Position numbers and translations under genes: made by a program. A model generated the notes under the pieces. It ran no database searches, had not been told where the DNA came from, and saw only the letters and a program-made list of their open reading frames with translations. Positions 33,657 through 41,514 of a DNA stretch of 64,000 nucleotides are shown piece by piece. Numbering within the stretch: the stretch's first letter is position 1; every line of letters begins with the position of its first letter. This stretch comes from CAWBLP01 sp963789495 (GTDB lineage Bacteria > Pseudomonadota > Alphaproteobacteria > Acetobacterales > Acetobacteraceae): NCBI GenBank assembly GCA_963789495.1, contig CAWBLP010000008.1, positions 248,001-312,000 of the forward strand. The letters are read 5' to 3'.

Positions 33657-34514
33657 ATGCGTGCTGCACTGGCAATTTTCGTTCTGCTGCTCGGGCTTTC
33701 GATTCGCGCCGAGGCCGCACCGGCGAGGGATCGCTACCTGATCACCAGCGACGGCGTGCGCCTGCACTACCTGGAGGCCGGGCCGGCCAATGCTCACACC
33801 ATCCTGTTCGTGCCGGGCTGGACCATGCCGGCCTGGATCTGGGGGCCGCAGATACAGGTCTTCGCCCAGCACTATCATGTCATCGCGTTCGACCCGCGCG
33901 GCCAGGGCGACTCGGACGCACCGCCCACCGGCTACGAACCCGGCCGGCGCGGTGACGACATCGGTGAGTTGATCAACCATGTCGAACCCGTTCCAGTCCT
34001 GATCGTTGCCTGGTCGTTGGGCGTGCTCGACAGCCTGGCCTATGTGCATCGCCACGGCGATGACCTGCTGTCCGGCCTGGCGCTGGTGGACAATTCGGTC
34101 GGCGAGGAACCGGCCCCTGTGCCGGCCCCACCGCGCCGGCATGCCGGCCCTGCGCCGCCGCACAGCGTGGCGATGCGCCGCTTCGTGCAAAGCATGTTCC
34201 GCCGGCCGCCCGGGCATGCCTATCTGGAACGGCTGACCGCAGCGTCGCTGCGCACGCCGGAAGCGGCCAGCCGCGCCTTGCTCGCCTACCCGGTGCCGCG
34301 GACCTATTGGCGGGACGGCGTCTATGCCACCACCAAGCCGGTGCTGTACGCGGTGCGCCCGGTCTGGCAGGCACAGGCGGAGAACCTGGAGCGCAAGCGC
34401 CCGAATACCGAGGTGGCGCTGTTCCGCGATGCCGGACATGCATTGTTCGTCGACGACGCCGCGCGCTTCAACACCCTGCTGTCCAGTTTCATCCGCCGGC
34501 GGATCTGGCCTTGA
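33657..34514 (+). CDS. periplasmic alpha/beta hydrolase
   Basis: A 285-residue hydrolase with a signal peptide (AIFVLLLGLSIRAEA, cleavage near residue 21). The triad is Ser120 (IVAWSLGVLD), an acidic residue near Asp145 (LALVDNS) and His261 (RDAGHALFVDD). Sequence type is the general esterase/haloperoxidase/epoxide hydrolase group; the acyl substrate is unknown. Its TGA overlaps a TTG start of the next gene, so it is coupled to the membrane spermidine-synthase-like protein. Confidence 0.85.
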   Translation: MRAALAIFVLLLGLSIRAEAAPARDRYLITSDGVRLHYLEAGPANAHTILFVPGWTMPAWIWGPQIQVFAQHYHVIAFDPRGQGDSDAPPTGYEPGRRGDDIGELINHVEPVPVLIVAWSLGVLDSLAYVHRHGDDLLSGLALVDNSVGEEPAPVPAPPRRHAGPAPPHSVAMRRFVQSMFRRPPGHAYLERLTAASLRTPEAASRALLAYPVPRTYWRDGVYATTKPVLYAVRPVWQAQAENLERKRPNTEVALFRDAGHALFVDDAARFNTLLSSFIRRRIWP

Positions 34515-36967
34515 AGCTGCTGCCTCTGTTCCTCGTTTCGCTGTCGGCGGTGGGATACGAGACGGCGCTGACCCGCTATTTCGCCGTCAGCAAGTGGTCG
34601 GAATACGGCTACTGGGTGATCTCCATCGTCATGGTGGGGTTCGCGCTGAGCGGCGTGGTGCTGGCACTGTTCCGCGATGCCTTCGCCCGCAACGGCAGAA
34701 AGCTGATGCCGCTGCTGCCGCCGTTGCTCGTGGCGACGGCAGCGCTGGGCTACTACCTGACCACGCTCAACCCGTTCAATCCGTTGCAGTTGCAGAATCC
34801 GACCACCTGGGAGTCGCAGCTGTGGAATATCGGCCTGTATTACCTGGAACTGTTGCCGTTCTTCTTCCTGGCCGGCCTGTTCGTCAGCCTGAGTTTCGTG
34901 CTGAACGCCAGCCGGCTGGGCCTGGTCTACGGCTACGATCTGACCGGTGCGGCGGCCGGTGCCGCGCTGGTGCTGCTGGCGATGTTCGCCGTGCACGCCT
35001 TCTACCTGGTGCCGCTGCTGCTGCTGCCGCTCGCCGCCACCACGTGGTTCATTCCCGGCCGGCGGCGCCGCATCGGCATCATCACCACACTGGCCGCCTT
35101 GCTGGCCGGCGAGGCGCTGCTGGTGTTCGACAATCAGGCAACCTTCAACGACTTCAAGGCGATCTACGCGCCGCTGCACACGCCGGATGCCTCGGTGGTG
35201 GCCAAGGTGCTGTCCCCGCGCGGCGACTACACGCTGCTGAACGACTTCACCGAGCGGGTCGACACCGACATTTCCAACAATGCCGGCCTGCTGAACGTGC
35301 CCGGCCCGCCGCAGACCTTCGGCCTGTATCGTGACGGCAACCGGATCGCCTCGCTGCCGAAACCGGGCGGACTGGATGTGGGCTACGCGCCGGCCGCGCT
35401 GGACGCCCTGCCCTACACGCTGATCCCGCGCGCACGCGTGCTGCTGGCCGGCGCCGCCGGCGGCTTTCGCATCGCGGAACTGCTGGCGCTAGGGGCCGGG
35501 CGGGTGCGCGTGCTGGAGCCGGAGCCGGTGCTGCTGCACGCACTTGAACGCGGCCTGGGTCCGTCGCCGGGCCGGCCGGCCGATGCCCATGTGCTGCTGT
35601 CGCGCGCCGGACCGATCGCCGCGGTCGCCCTCGGCGGACGCTTCGACGTGGTGGACATTTCCGCGGATTTCCTCGAGTCCGCCGAGGCCAATGCCACCGC
35701 CTTCACCACCGAAGCGATCGCCGGTTACCTGGCGGCGCTGGCGCCCGGCGGGATCGTGTCGATTCCGGTCTCGATCCGCGACCTGCCGATCTACGCGCTG
35801 CGCATGCTGGCCACGGTGCGCCAGGCGCTGCTGAACTCAGGCGTGCAGGACCCGCAGGCGCATGTGGTGATCTACCGCTCCGCCTGGAACGCGCGCCTGC
35901 TGGTGTCGCGCGACCCCTGGACCGCTGAGCGCATCGCGGCGGTGCGGCGGTTCTGCGACGAGCGCTCGTTCGACGTGTCCTGGTATCCCGGCATCGATGT
36001 GGCGAAGGCTCGGGCGGGGCTGTACAACGACCTGCCGGCGGTCTCCTTCGCGTCCGGCGAGATGACATCGGACGGCCCGGATGACGCCATCGCCGATGAG
36101 GCCGGCGCCGTACTGGCGGGCGAACCAACCCCGTCGGCTGCCTCGTTCAACCTCGACCCGATGACATTGGACCGGCCGTTCTTCTACGCCGCGCTGCGGC
36201 TGGACCAACTGGGCACGGTATTGCGCCGGCTGGAGATCCTGCCGCAGCAGGAGATCGGCGCGCTGGTCAACCTGGCGGTGCTGGCGCAGGCCGGGGTGAT
36301 CGCGCTGCTGGTGCTGCTGGTGCCGGTGCTGGCACGCCGGCGGGTGCGGGTGCCCGGCACCTTCCTGCTGCGCCCGCTGGTGTATTTCCCGGCGCTGGGG
36401 CTGGGCTTCCTGTTCATCGAGATGACGCTGATCGACAAGGCCAGCTTCTGGCTGAACGACCGCACCAGCGGGTTCGCCCTGGTGCTGACCGGCATGCTGG
36501 TGTTCTCCGGCCTGGGCAGCATGGCGGCCGATCGGTTGGCGGCGCGCCCGCGCTTCAGCATCACCTTGGCCTGCCTGGTGGTGGTGAGCTGGTGCCTGGC
36601 TTTGCTGGCCGGGCTGGAACCGCTGATCCTGGCGACGCTCAACTGGCCCTGGCTGATCCGCGCCGCCCTGCTGCTGATCCTGCTCGCCCCCGCCTCCCTC
36701 GCACTCGGCCTGCCCTTCCCGCTCGGCCTGACCCGCGCCGGAGACGGCGCGCTGCTGCCCTGGGCCTGGGCGCTGAACGGCGCCTTCTCGGTGGTGGCAA
36801 CGCCGCTCGCGACCCTGGTCGCGCGCAGCTTTGGATTCCAGACCGTGCTGCTGGATGCGGCGCTGCTTTACGCGGTGGCGCTGTGCAGCTTCCCGGCGCC
36901 GCGGGAGGTGGCGGTGCGGGACCGCCACCTGCTGGTGCGGTTCTGGCGCTGGCAGGGCAATCGCTGA
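34511..36967 (+). CDS. large membrane protein with spermidine-synthase-like domain
   Basis: An 818-residue protein from TTG 34511 overlapping the hydrolase stop (TTGA). About six membrane segments (LLPLFLVSLSAVGYETALTR ... PLLLLPLAATTWF) precede a soluble middle region (about 230-590) that resembles spermidine synthase (RVLLAGAAGGFRIAELLALG, AGRVRVLEPEPVLL, FDVVDISADFLES). A second membrane block closes the protein (PALGLGFLFIEMTLIDKASF to ALCSFPAP). The usual acidic SAM-site residues are changed (AGAAGG for GGGxG), so methyl- or aminopropyl-transfer is uncertain. Such fusions are widespread but of unknown function. Confidence 0.75.
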   Translation: MKLLPLFLVSLSAVGYETALTRYFAVSKWSEYGYWVISIVMVGFALSGVVLALFRDAFARNGRKLMPLLPPLLVATAALGYYLTTLNPFNPLQLQNPTTWESQLWNIGLYYLELLPFFFLAGLFVSLSFVLNASRLGLVYGYDLTGAAAGAALVLLAMFAVHAFYLVPLLLLPLAATTWFIPGRRRRIGIITTLAALLAGEALLVFDNQATFNDFKAIYAPLHTPDASVVAKVLSPRGDYTLLNDFTERVDTDISNNAGLLNVPGPPQTFGLYRDGNRIASLPKPGGLDVGYAPAALDALPYTLIPRARVLLAGAAGGFRIAELLALGAGRVRVLEPEPVLLHALERGLGPSPGRPADAHVLLSRAGPIAAVALGGRFDVVDISADFLESAEANATAFTTEAIAGYLAALAPGGIVSIPVSIRDLPIYALRMLATVRQALLNSGVQDPQAHVVIYRSAWNARLLVSRDPWTAERIAAVRRFCDERSFDVSWYPGIDVAKARAGLYNDLPAVSFASGEMTSDGPDDAIADEAGAVLAGEPTPSAASFNLDPMTLDRPFFYAALRLDQLGTVLRRLEILPQQEIGALVNLAVLAQAGVIALLVLLVPVLARRRVRVPGTFLLRPLVYFPALGLGFLFIEMTLIDKASFWLNDRTSGFALVLTGMLVFSGLGSMAADRLAARPRFSITLACLVVVSWCLALLAGLEPLILATLNWPWLIRAALLLILLAPASLALGLPFPLGLTRAGDGALLPWAWALNGAFSVVATPLATLVARSFGFQTVLLDAALLYAVALCSFPAPREVAVRDRHLLVRFWRWQGNR

Positions 36968-36998
36968 CACCGGCGGCCGCGTGGACCGCTCGACAGCG

Positions 36999-37445
36999 TC
37001 AGGTGTGCTTGGCGCGGCGCGCGGCGGCACGGGCCTCGCTGGCGTGGCGCTCGCCGTATTTCATGCCTTCGAGTTTCAGCCCGTCCGGGTCCAGGAAGAA
37101 CACCGCGTAATAGTCGTCGTAATACTCGCCGGCGGGATCGACGATGGTGGCGTGCAGGTCATGCTGCAGAAAGTCCTGCAGCGCATCGACATCCTTGCGG
37201 CTACGCAACTGGAACGCGTAGTGGTGGAAGCCGACATCACCGAACCGGTATCTGTGCTTGCGGCCGCGTTCGTCGGCCTGGCCGATCCAGAACCGGGTCT
37301 TGCCGTTGGTCCAGCCGATCATGTCGGGAAATTCGTCGGAAATCTCGAAGCCGAGGAAGCCGAACAGCCGGCCATAAAAATCCTTCGAGCGCTGATAGTC
37401 GCTGACCTTGATCACCAGATGGTCGATGCCGACGACACGTGCCAT
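36999..37445 (-). CDS. VOC family (glyoxalase/bleomycin-resistance fold) protein
   Basis: A 148-residue metalloenzyme-like protein with the paired beta-alpha-beta-beta-beta pattern. The first metal His is in VVGIDHLVIKVSDYQ, another in VGFHHYAFQLRSR, and the Glu in FFLDPDGLKLEGMKY, as in glyoxalase I and fosfomycin-resistance relatives. It ends in a basic tail (EARAAARRAKHT). No specific substrate can be named. It stands alone, convergent with the membrane protein gene. Confidence 0.85.
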   Translation of the reverse strand: MARVVGIDHLVIKVSDYQRSKDFYGRLFGFLGFEISDEFPDMIGWTNGKTRFWIGQADERGRKHRYRFGDVGFHHYAFQLRSRKDVDALQDFLQHDLHATIVDPAGEYYDDYYAVFFLDPDGLKLEGMKYGERHASEARAAARRAKHT

Positions 37446-37517
37446 GGTTTTGGGCCCTTCGATCTGCGGCGTAAGGGATGGCGCTGACCGGAGGATAGCA
37501 GCCGGTCTGAGAAAGAC

Positions 37518-37535
37518 CTTAGCGGCACGGCTAAG
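37518..37535. other. short dyad CTTAGC-N6-GCTAAG
   Basis: A perfect 6-bp inverted repeat with a 6-nt spacer, 73 bp before the VOC start. There is no T-run, so it is more like a binding site or weak hairpin than a terminator. Confidence 0.3.
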
Positions 37536-37611
37536 CTAATGGCGAAGGGTCTGGACCTTCGACCGCGCCTCGGGACAGAACGGAAGCGCTCATCCTGATG
37601 CGCGCCACCGC

Positions 37612-37668
37612 CTTGACCAGCTTGACCAACCCTCTCCCCACTCCTATGTGGTCAACCTGACCAAGGAT
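37612..37668 (+). promoter_or_regulatory. candidate operator of the Phd/PIN module (repeated TTGACCA)
   Basis: TTGACCA occurs twice in tandem 9 bp apart (37613, 37622) and again inverted as TGGTCAA (37649-37655); a close form TGACCAAGG follows at about 37659, ending near the antitoxin start (37677). Phd-type antitoxins bind such repeats to repress their own operon. The link is inferred from position. Confidence 0.4.
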
Positions 37669-37676
37669 CGCCGCGC

Positions 37677-37919
37677 ATGCCCCATTTCGTCACCCTCTAC
37701 GACGCGAAGACCCACCTGTCGGGCCTGGTCGACCGTGCCGCGGCCGGGGAAGAAATCGTCATCGCCAAGAACGGCGTCCCGCAGGCTCGGCTGGTGCCGC
37801 TCGTCACCAAAGCTGGGCCGCGCAAGCCGGCCAACGCCATGCGCATCCGCCGCATCGCCTCCGATTTCGACGCCCCCGACCCGGCCATCGAGGCCCTGTT
37901 CGGCGACGAGCAACCGTGA
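37677..37919 (+). CDS. Phd/YefM-family antitoxin
   Basis: An 80-residue antitoxin. The N-terminal DNA-binding/dimer fold reads VTLYDAKTHLSGLVDRAAAG and EEIVIAKNGVPQARLVPL, the standard Phd/YefM pattern. The C-terminal tail (AMRIRRIASDFDAPDPAIEA) is the toxin-binding peptide. Its TGA overlaps the GTG of the PIN toxin gene. It neutralises the toxin and probably represses the operon through the upstream TTGACCA repeats. Confidence 0.9.
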   Translation: MPHFVTLYDAKTHLSGLVDRAAAGEEIVIAKNGVPQARLVPLVTKAGPRKPANAMRIRRIASDFDAPDPAIEALFGDEQP

Positions 37920-38299
37920 ACCTGCTGCTGGATACCCATGTCTTTCTCTGGTGGGACATGCAGGACAAGGCGCTGAATGCCGACACCCGCACCCTGATCG
38001 CTGATCCCGCGAACCCGATCTTCGTCAGTGCGGCATCGATCTGGGAGATCACCATCAAGCGCCGTCTGAACAAGCTCGACTTCCGCGGCTCCGCGGTCGC
38101 CGCGATCGAAGCCAACGGCTTCCACGAACTGCCGATCCTGCCGATCGACGCAGAGCAGGCCGGTGCGCTGGCCTGGCCGCACAACGACCCGTTCGACCGC
38201 ATGCTGGTCGCCCAGGCGCGGCGCCGGAGCTTCACTTTGGCCACCGCCGATGCCGCCATTCGCGGCTACGGGAATGTTGCGCAGCTTTGGGCGGGATAG
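37916..38299 (+). CDS. PIN-domain toxin (VapC-like endoribonuclease)
   Basis: A 127-residue PIN protein from GTG 37916, coupled to the antitoxin by GTGA. The catalytic acidic residues are in place: Asp7 (LLLDTHVFLWW), Glu in SIWEITIKR, and Asp residues in PHNDPFDRMLVAQA and FTLATADAAI. DTHxFLWW and NDPFDRM identify the branch that pairs with Phd-type antitoxins. It cleaves RNA when free; targets are often initiator tRNA or rRNA in the family. Confidence 0.9.
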   Translation: MNLLLDTHVFLWWDMQDKALNADTRTLIADPANPIFVSAASIWEITIKRRLNKLDFRGSAVAAIEANGFHELPILPIDAEQAGALAWPHNDPFDRMLVAQARRRSFTLATADAAIRGYGNVAQLWAG

Positions 38300-38426
38300 C
38301 TGCCGCCGCCAGGCTCATTGGGCCGGCGGTGGAACGCCGTAGCCGCCCGCAGCGCTTGAGCGGGTCGCCGGATTATGGCCACATGCCTCGCCGCCAAACG
38401 GCCGGTTGCCGCGATGGATCGCACGG

Positions 38427-38738
38427 ATGCTGGAGCAGATCGAAACCCTTCGCCCCGAGATCGCCGCGCTCTGCCGCCGCTTCCGCGTGCAGCGGGTGGA
38501 TGTGTTCGGCTCTGCCGCACGCGGCACGGATTTCGACCTGGAGCGGTCGGACGTGGACCTGCTGGTCACCTACCAGCCGGACCGCCCCGGGCCCGACATC
38601 GGCGCTTATCTCGCGCTCCGCGATGCGCTGACGGAATTGTTCGGCCGCCCCGCGGACCTCGTCATGGCCGGTGCAGTGGAGAACCCTTTCATTCGGGCCG
38701 GCATCGATCGCTCGCGGCAAGTGCTGTATGCAGCATGA
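38427..38738 (+). CDS. minimal nucleotidyltransferase (MntA-type antitoxin)
   Basis: A 103-residue MNT protein. The Pol-beta-like signature is VFGSAARGTDFDLERSDVDL (GS...DxD). MntA enzymes add AMP to the partner HEPN toxin (HepT) to inactivate it. The HEPN gene starts inside this gene's 3' end (11-bp overlap), as usual. A TTG at 38406 could extend the start by seven residues. It lies 127 bp after the PIN gene, so two toxin-antitoxin loci are side by side. Confidence 0.85.
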   Translation: MLEQIETLRPEIAALCRRFRVQRVDVFGSAARGTDFDLERSDVDLLVTYQPDRPGPDIGAYLALRDALTELFGRPADLVMAGAVENPFIRAGIDRSRQVLYAA

Positions 38739-39080
38739 TCCCCGCGCCTGGCTTTGGGATGTGTGTCGCGCGGCCGACCGGATCGCCGGCTTCGTGCGGG
38801 ATCGCAGCTTCGATGATTATCTGGCCGACGCGATGCTGCCTCTGCGGTCGAGCGCCGGTTTGAAATCATCGGCGAGGCCCTGAATCGCCTGTCCCGGGAA
38901 GCCCCCGGTATCGCTGCACGGGTCGGGGCATTGCGGCCTGCCATCGCCACGCGAAATGCGCTGATCCATGCTTATCGCGAGGTGGACAATGCGACGGTCC
39001 GGCAGACCACGCAGGTCCATCTGCCCACGCTGCGCGCAGAGGTGGCGGCGCTGCCGGCCGGGCTGGGCGAGCAGCCTTGA
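38728..39080 (+). pseudogene. HEPN toxin (HepT-type) with one frameshift
   Basis: ATG 38728 reads MQHDPRAWLWDVCRAADRIA and GFVRDRSFDDYLADAML; after an indel near 38840 the next frame continues AVERRFEIIGEALNRLSREA and ATRNALIHAYREVDNATVRQ to TGA at 39080. The HEPN RNase motif R-x4-H is intact (RNALIH). Joined, the protein is about 117 residues, normal for HepT. One base could be a consensus error, in which case the MNT/HEPN pair is functional; if real, the toxin is lost while the antitoxin remains. Confidence 0.75.
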
Positions 39081-39129
39081 ACCGGGAGGGCAGGCCGGCT
39101 GACGGTCCGCCTTGCCACCGCGCCGCCCG

Positions 39130-40020
39130 CTACTCCGCCGCCGCCTTCTCCGCCTCCGGCGTCGGCCGGCGCACCCGCACCCGCCGGATCTGCCGCGGGT
39201 CAGCGTCCAGCACCCGGAACTCGATGCCCGACGGATGGCTCACCACCTCGCCCTTCGCCGGCACCCGTCCGGCCAGGGTGAACACCAGCCCGCCGACGGT
39301 GTGGATATCGGAATCCCGCTCGTCCTCGCTCAGCATCAGGCCGACCTTCTGCTCGAACTCCTCCACCGGCATCCGCGCGTTCACATCCAGCGAGCCGTCC
39401 GGGCGTTCCACCAGCATCGGTGCCGCCGGGTCGTCGTGCTCATCGGCGATGTCGCCGGTGATCGTCTCCACCAGGTCCTCGATCGTCACCAGCCCGTCGA
39501 TGCCGCCATATTCGTCCACCACCAGCGCCAGGTGAATGCGCTGCTGGCGCATCTGCAGCAGCAGGTCCAGCACCGGCATCTGCGGGGCCACCATCAGCGG
39601 GCGGCGCATGATCGCCTCCACCGAGAACGCCTCCGGCCGGCCGACATAGGCGAACAAATCCTTCAGATGGACCATGCCCACCACGTCATCCAGCGATTCG
39701 CGGAACACCGGCATGCGGGAATGCCCGTCATCACGGAACTGCTCGATGGCCTGCGCCAGGGTCAGGTCGGAGCGGATCGCCACGATATCGGCACGCGGCA
39801 CCATCACGTCGGAGGCGGTGGTCTCGCGCAGCCGCAGCACATTGGCGATCAGCAGCCGTTCGTGCCGGTCCAGCTCCGGATGCTCGCCCGGCAGCACCTG
39901 CTCCTGCGCCGCCTCCTGCACCAGTTCGGCGATCGACTTGCGCAGCGACTGTTCGGGATGCCGCCGCGGCAGCAGGCCGCGCAACCGCGTCATCAGCCCG
40001 GGGCGGACGGTGCCGTTCAT
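39130..40020 (-). CDS. corC: CBS-domain transporter-associated protein (CorC/hemolysin C family)
   Basis: About 296 residues. Two CBS domains (MVPRADIVAIRSDLTLAQAI ... GMVHLKDLF; PLMVAPQMPVLDLLLQM ... GGIDGLVTIEDLVETITGDI) are followed by the CorC_HlyC domain (GSLDVNARMPVEEFEQKVGL, TVGGLVFTLAGRVP). The family acts in Mg/Co efflux or envelope integrity. ATG 40020 overlaps the YbeY stop (ATGA); the ybeZ-ybeY-ybeX(corC) order is classic and conserved across proteobacteria. Confidence 0.9.
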   Translation of the reverse strand: MNGTVRPGLMTRLRGLLPRRHPEQSLRKSIAELVQEAAQEQVLPGEHPELDRHERLLIANVLRLRETTASDVMVPRADIVAIRSDLTLAQAIEQFRDDGHSRMPVFRESLDDVVGMVHLKDLFAYVGRPEAFSVEAIMRRPLMVAPQMPVLDLLLQMRQQRIHLALVVDEYGGIDGLVTIEDLVETITGDIADEHDDPAAPMLVERPDGSLDVNARMPVEEFEQKVGLMLSEDERDSDIHTVGGLVFTLAGRVPAKGEVVSHPSGIEFRVLDADPRQIRRVRVRRPTPEAEKAAAE

Positions 40021-40475
40021 GCGCGTTTCCACGGATTGGGCACCCGCAGGCGGTGCAGGATGCGGGTCTCCGCCATCTCCATCCGCCGCGCCTCGCCCGG
40101 CCGCAGATGGTCCTGCCCGGCCAGATGCAACGCGCCATGCACCACCAGATGCGCCAGGTGATCCGCGGCGCGACGACCGAAACCGGCGGCCTCCCGCCGC
40201 ACCACACCCAGCGCCAGGATCACCTCCGGCGCCGGCGCGGTATAGGTCAGCACGTTGGTGGGTTTGTTGCGGCCGCGATGGCGTGCGTTCAACTGCCGCA
40301 CGGTACGATCGGAGGCGAGCACGATGGTGCCCACCGCCCCGGCGCCGAACGCCGCCCGTGCAGCCACCGCCTCGGCCCGCGGCACGAACCGGCGCCAGGC
40401 CGGTTCCGCGACGATCACCTCAACCTGTGCGTGGATCCCCGCTTGCGCGGGGCGTCTACTTGCCCCCGGTTCCAT
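40017..40475 (-). CDS. ybeY: endoribonuclease YbeY (rRNA maturation)
   Basis: About 152 residues. The zinc site HLVVHGALHLAGQDH matches the H-x3-H-x5-H signature, with GTIVLASDRTVRQLNARHRG and RNKPTNVLTY upstream as in the family. It processes the 3' end of 16S rRNA and aids ribosome quality control. The start is uncertain: ATG 40475 lies inside the phoH 3' end and gives an N-terminus containing RRPAQAGIHA, which is the translation of a palindromic repeat, so GTG 40418 (VIVAEPAWRR) may be the true start. Confidence 0.85.
   Translation of the reverse strand: MEPGASRRPAQAGIHAQVEVIVAEPAWRRFVPRAEAVAARAAFGAGAVGTIVLASDRTVRQLNARHRGRNKPTNVLTYTAPAPEVILALGVVRREAAGFGRRAADHLAHLVVHGALHLAGQDHLRPGEARRMEMAETRILHRLRVPNPWKRA
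40437..40452. repeat. CCCCGC-N4-GCGGGG palindrome ('PAQAGIH' repeat)
   Basis: A short GC-rich dyad at the phoH/ybeY junction. In the ybeY frame it is read as RPAQAGIH, a peptide well known from this dispersed intergenic palindrome in proteobacterial genomes. Its presence between two overlapping genes suggests insertion of a repeat at the junction. Confidence 0.5.
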
Positions 40476-41508
40476 CACCATTCTCGCGCGAGCGGCGGGC
40501 TTCGCGCCGTTTGTCGCCTTCCGCCGCGGCTCGTTGATCGTAGGCATCCACGATCGCCGCCACCAGCGGGTGCCGCACCACGTCCCGCTTGTCGAACCGC
40601 ACCACGCGGATGCCAGACAGGCCTTCCAGCGTATCCAGCGCGTCGCGCAGGCCGGAGCGGGTGCCGCCAGGCAGGTCCACCTGCGACAGGTCGCCGGTGA
40701 CCACCATGCGGGTGCCCTCGCCCATGCGGGTCAGCCACATCTTCATCTGCACCGGTGAGGTGTTCTGCGCCTCGTCCAGGATCGCGTAGCAATGCGCCAG
40801 GGTGCGGCCGCGCATGAAGGCCAGCGGCGCCACCTCGATCTCGCCATTGCCCATCCGCCGCACCACCTGTTCGGCCGGCATCATATCGTGCAGCGCGTCA
40901 TACAGCGGACGAAGATACGGATCGACCTTCTCCTTCATGTCGCCCGGCAGGAAACCCAGCCGCTCCCCCGCCTCCACCGCCGGGCGGGACAGCACGATGC
41001 GGTCCACCTTGCCGGCCTGCAACATCGCCACGGCCTGAGCCACCGCCAGATAGGTCTTGCCGGTGCCGGCCGGGCCGACGCCGAACACCAGATCATGCGA
41101 GGCCAGAGCCTCCATATAGGCAGCCTGGCCCGGGCTGCGAGCCGCCACCGCGCCGCGGCGGGTGTGGATCGCCGGCAGGTCCGACAGCGGCAGGCGCGGA
41201 TCGGTTTCCGCATCCGCCAGACCGGATCGCTGCATCCACCTCCGGTCGCCCGACGCTCTCGCCGCGTTCCAGTCGTCGCCACAGGTTCTGCAGCAGCGTC
41301 TGCGCCAGCGTCGACGCGCGCCGGCATCGCCGGCGATGGCGACCCGGTTGCCGCGGCAGGACAGGCGCACGCCCAGCGCCTGCTCGATGCGGACCAGATG
41401 GCGGTCATGGTCGCCGAGCAGCAGGGGCAGCAGCGTGTTGTCGCTGAACTGGAGGGTGACGGCCTTGCCGCCGGAGGAGGGTGAGGTGGGCGTTGCGGTG
41501 GCGGACAT
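40456..41508 (-). CDS. ybeZ: PhoH-like ATPase (YbeZ), N-terminal region with compensating frameshifts
   Basis: A PhoH family P-loop ATPase that works with YbeY. Walker A is GPAGTGKTYLA, Walker B AILDEAQNTSPVQM; VLSRPAVEAGERLGFLPGD and GDLSQVDLPGGTRSGL are family blocks. Between about 41225 and 41345 the running frame reads nonsense (RRRWRRRCCRTCGDDWNAAR), while another frame reads AQTLLQNLWRRLERGESVGR, the expected sequence; so two single-base errors or mutations cancel each other. The rest is intact. The start at 41508 abuts the end of miaB on the same strand. Confidence 0.85.
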   Translation of the reverse strand: MSATATPTSPSSGGKAVTLQFSDNTLLPLLLGDHDRHLVRIEQALGVRLSCRGNRVAIAGDAGARRRWRRRCCRTCGDDWNAARASGDRRWMQRSGLADAETDPRLPLSDLPAIHTRRGAVAARSPGQAAYMEALASHDLVFGVGPAGTGKTYLAVAQAVAMLQAGKVDRIVLSRPAVEAGERLGFLPGDMKEKVDPYLRPLYDALHDMMPAEQVVRRMGNGEIEVAPLAFMRGRTLAHCYAILDEAQNTSPVQMKMWLTRMGEGTRMVVTGDLSQVDLPGGTRSGLRDALDTLEGLSGIRVVRFDKRDVVRHPLVAAIVDAYDQRAAAEGDKRREARRSRENGDGTGGK

Positions 41509-41514
41509 TTGGCT

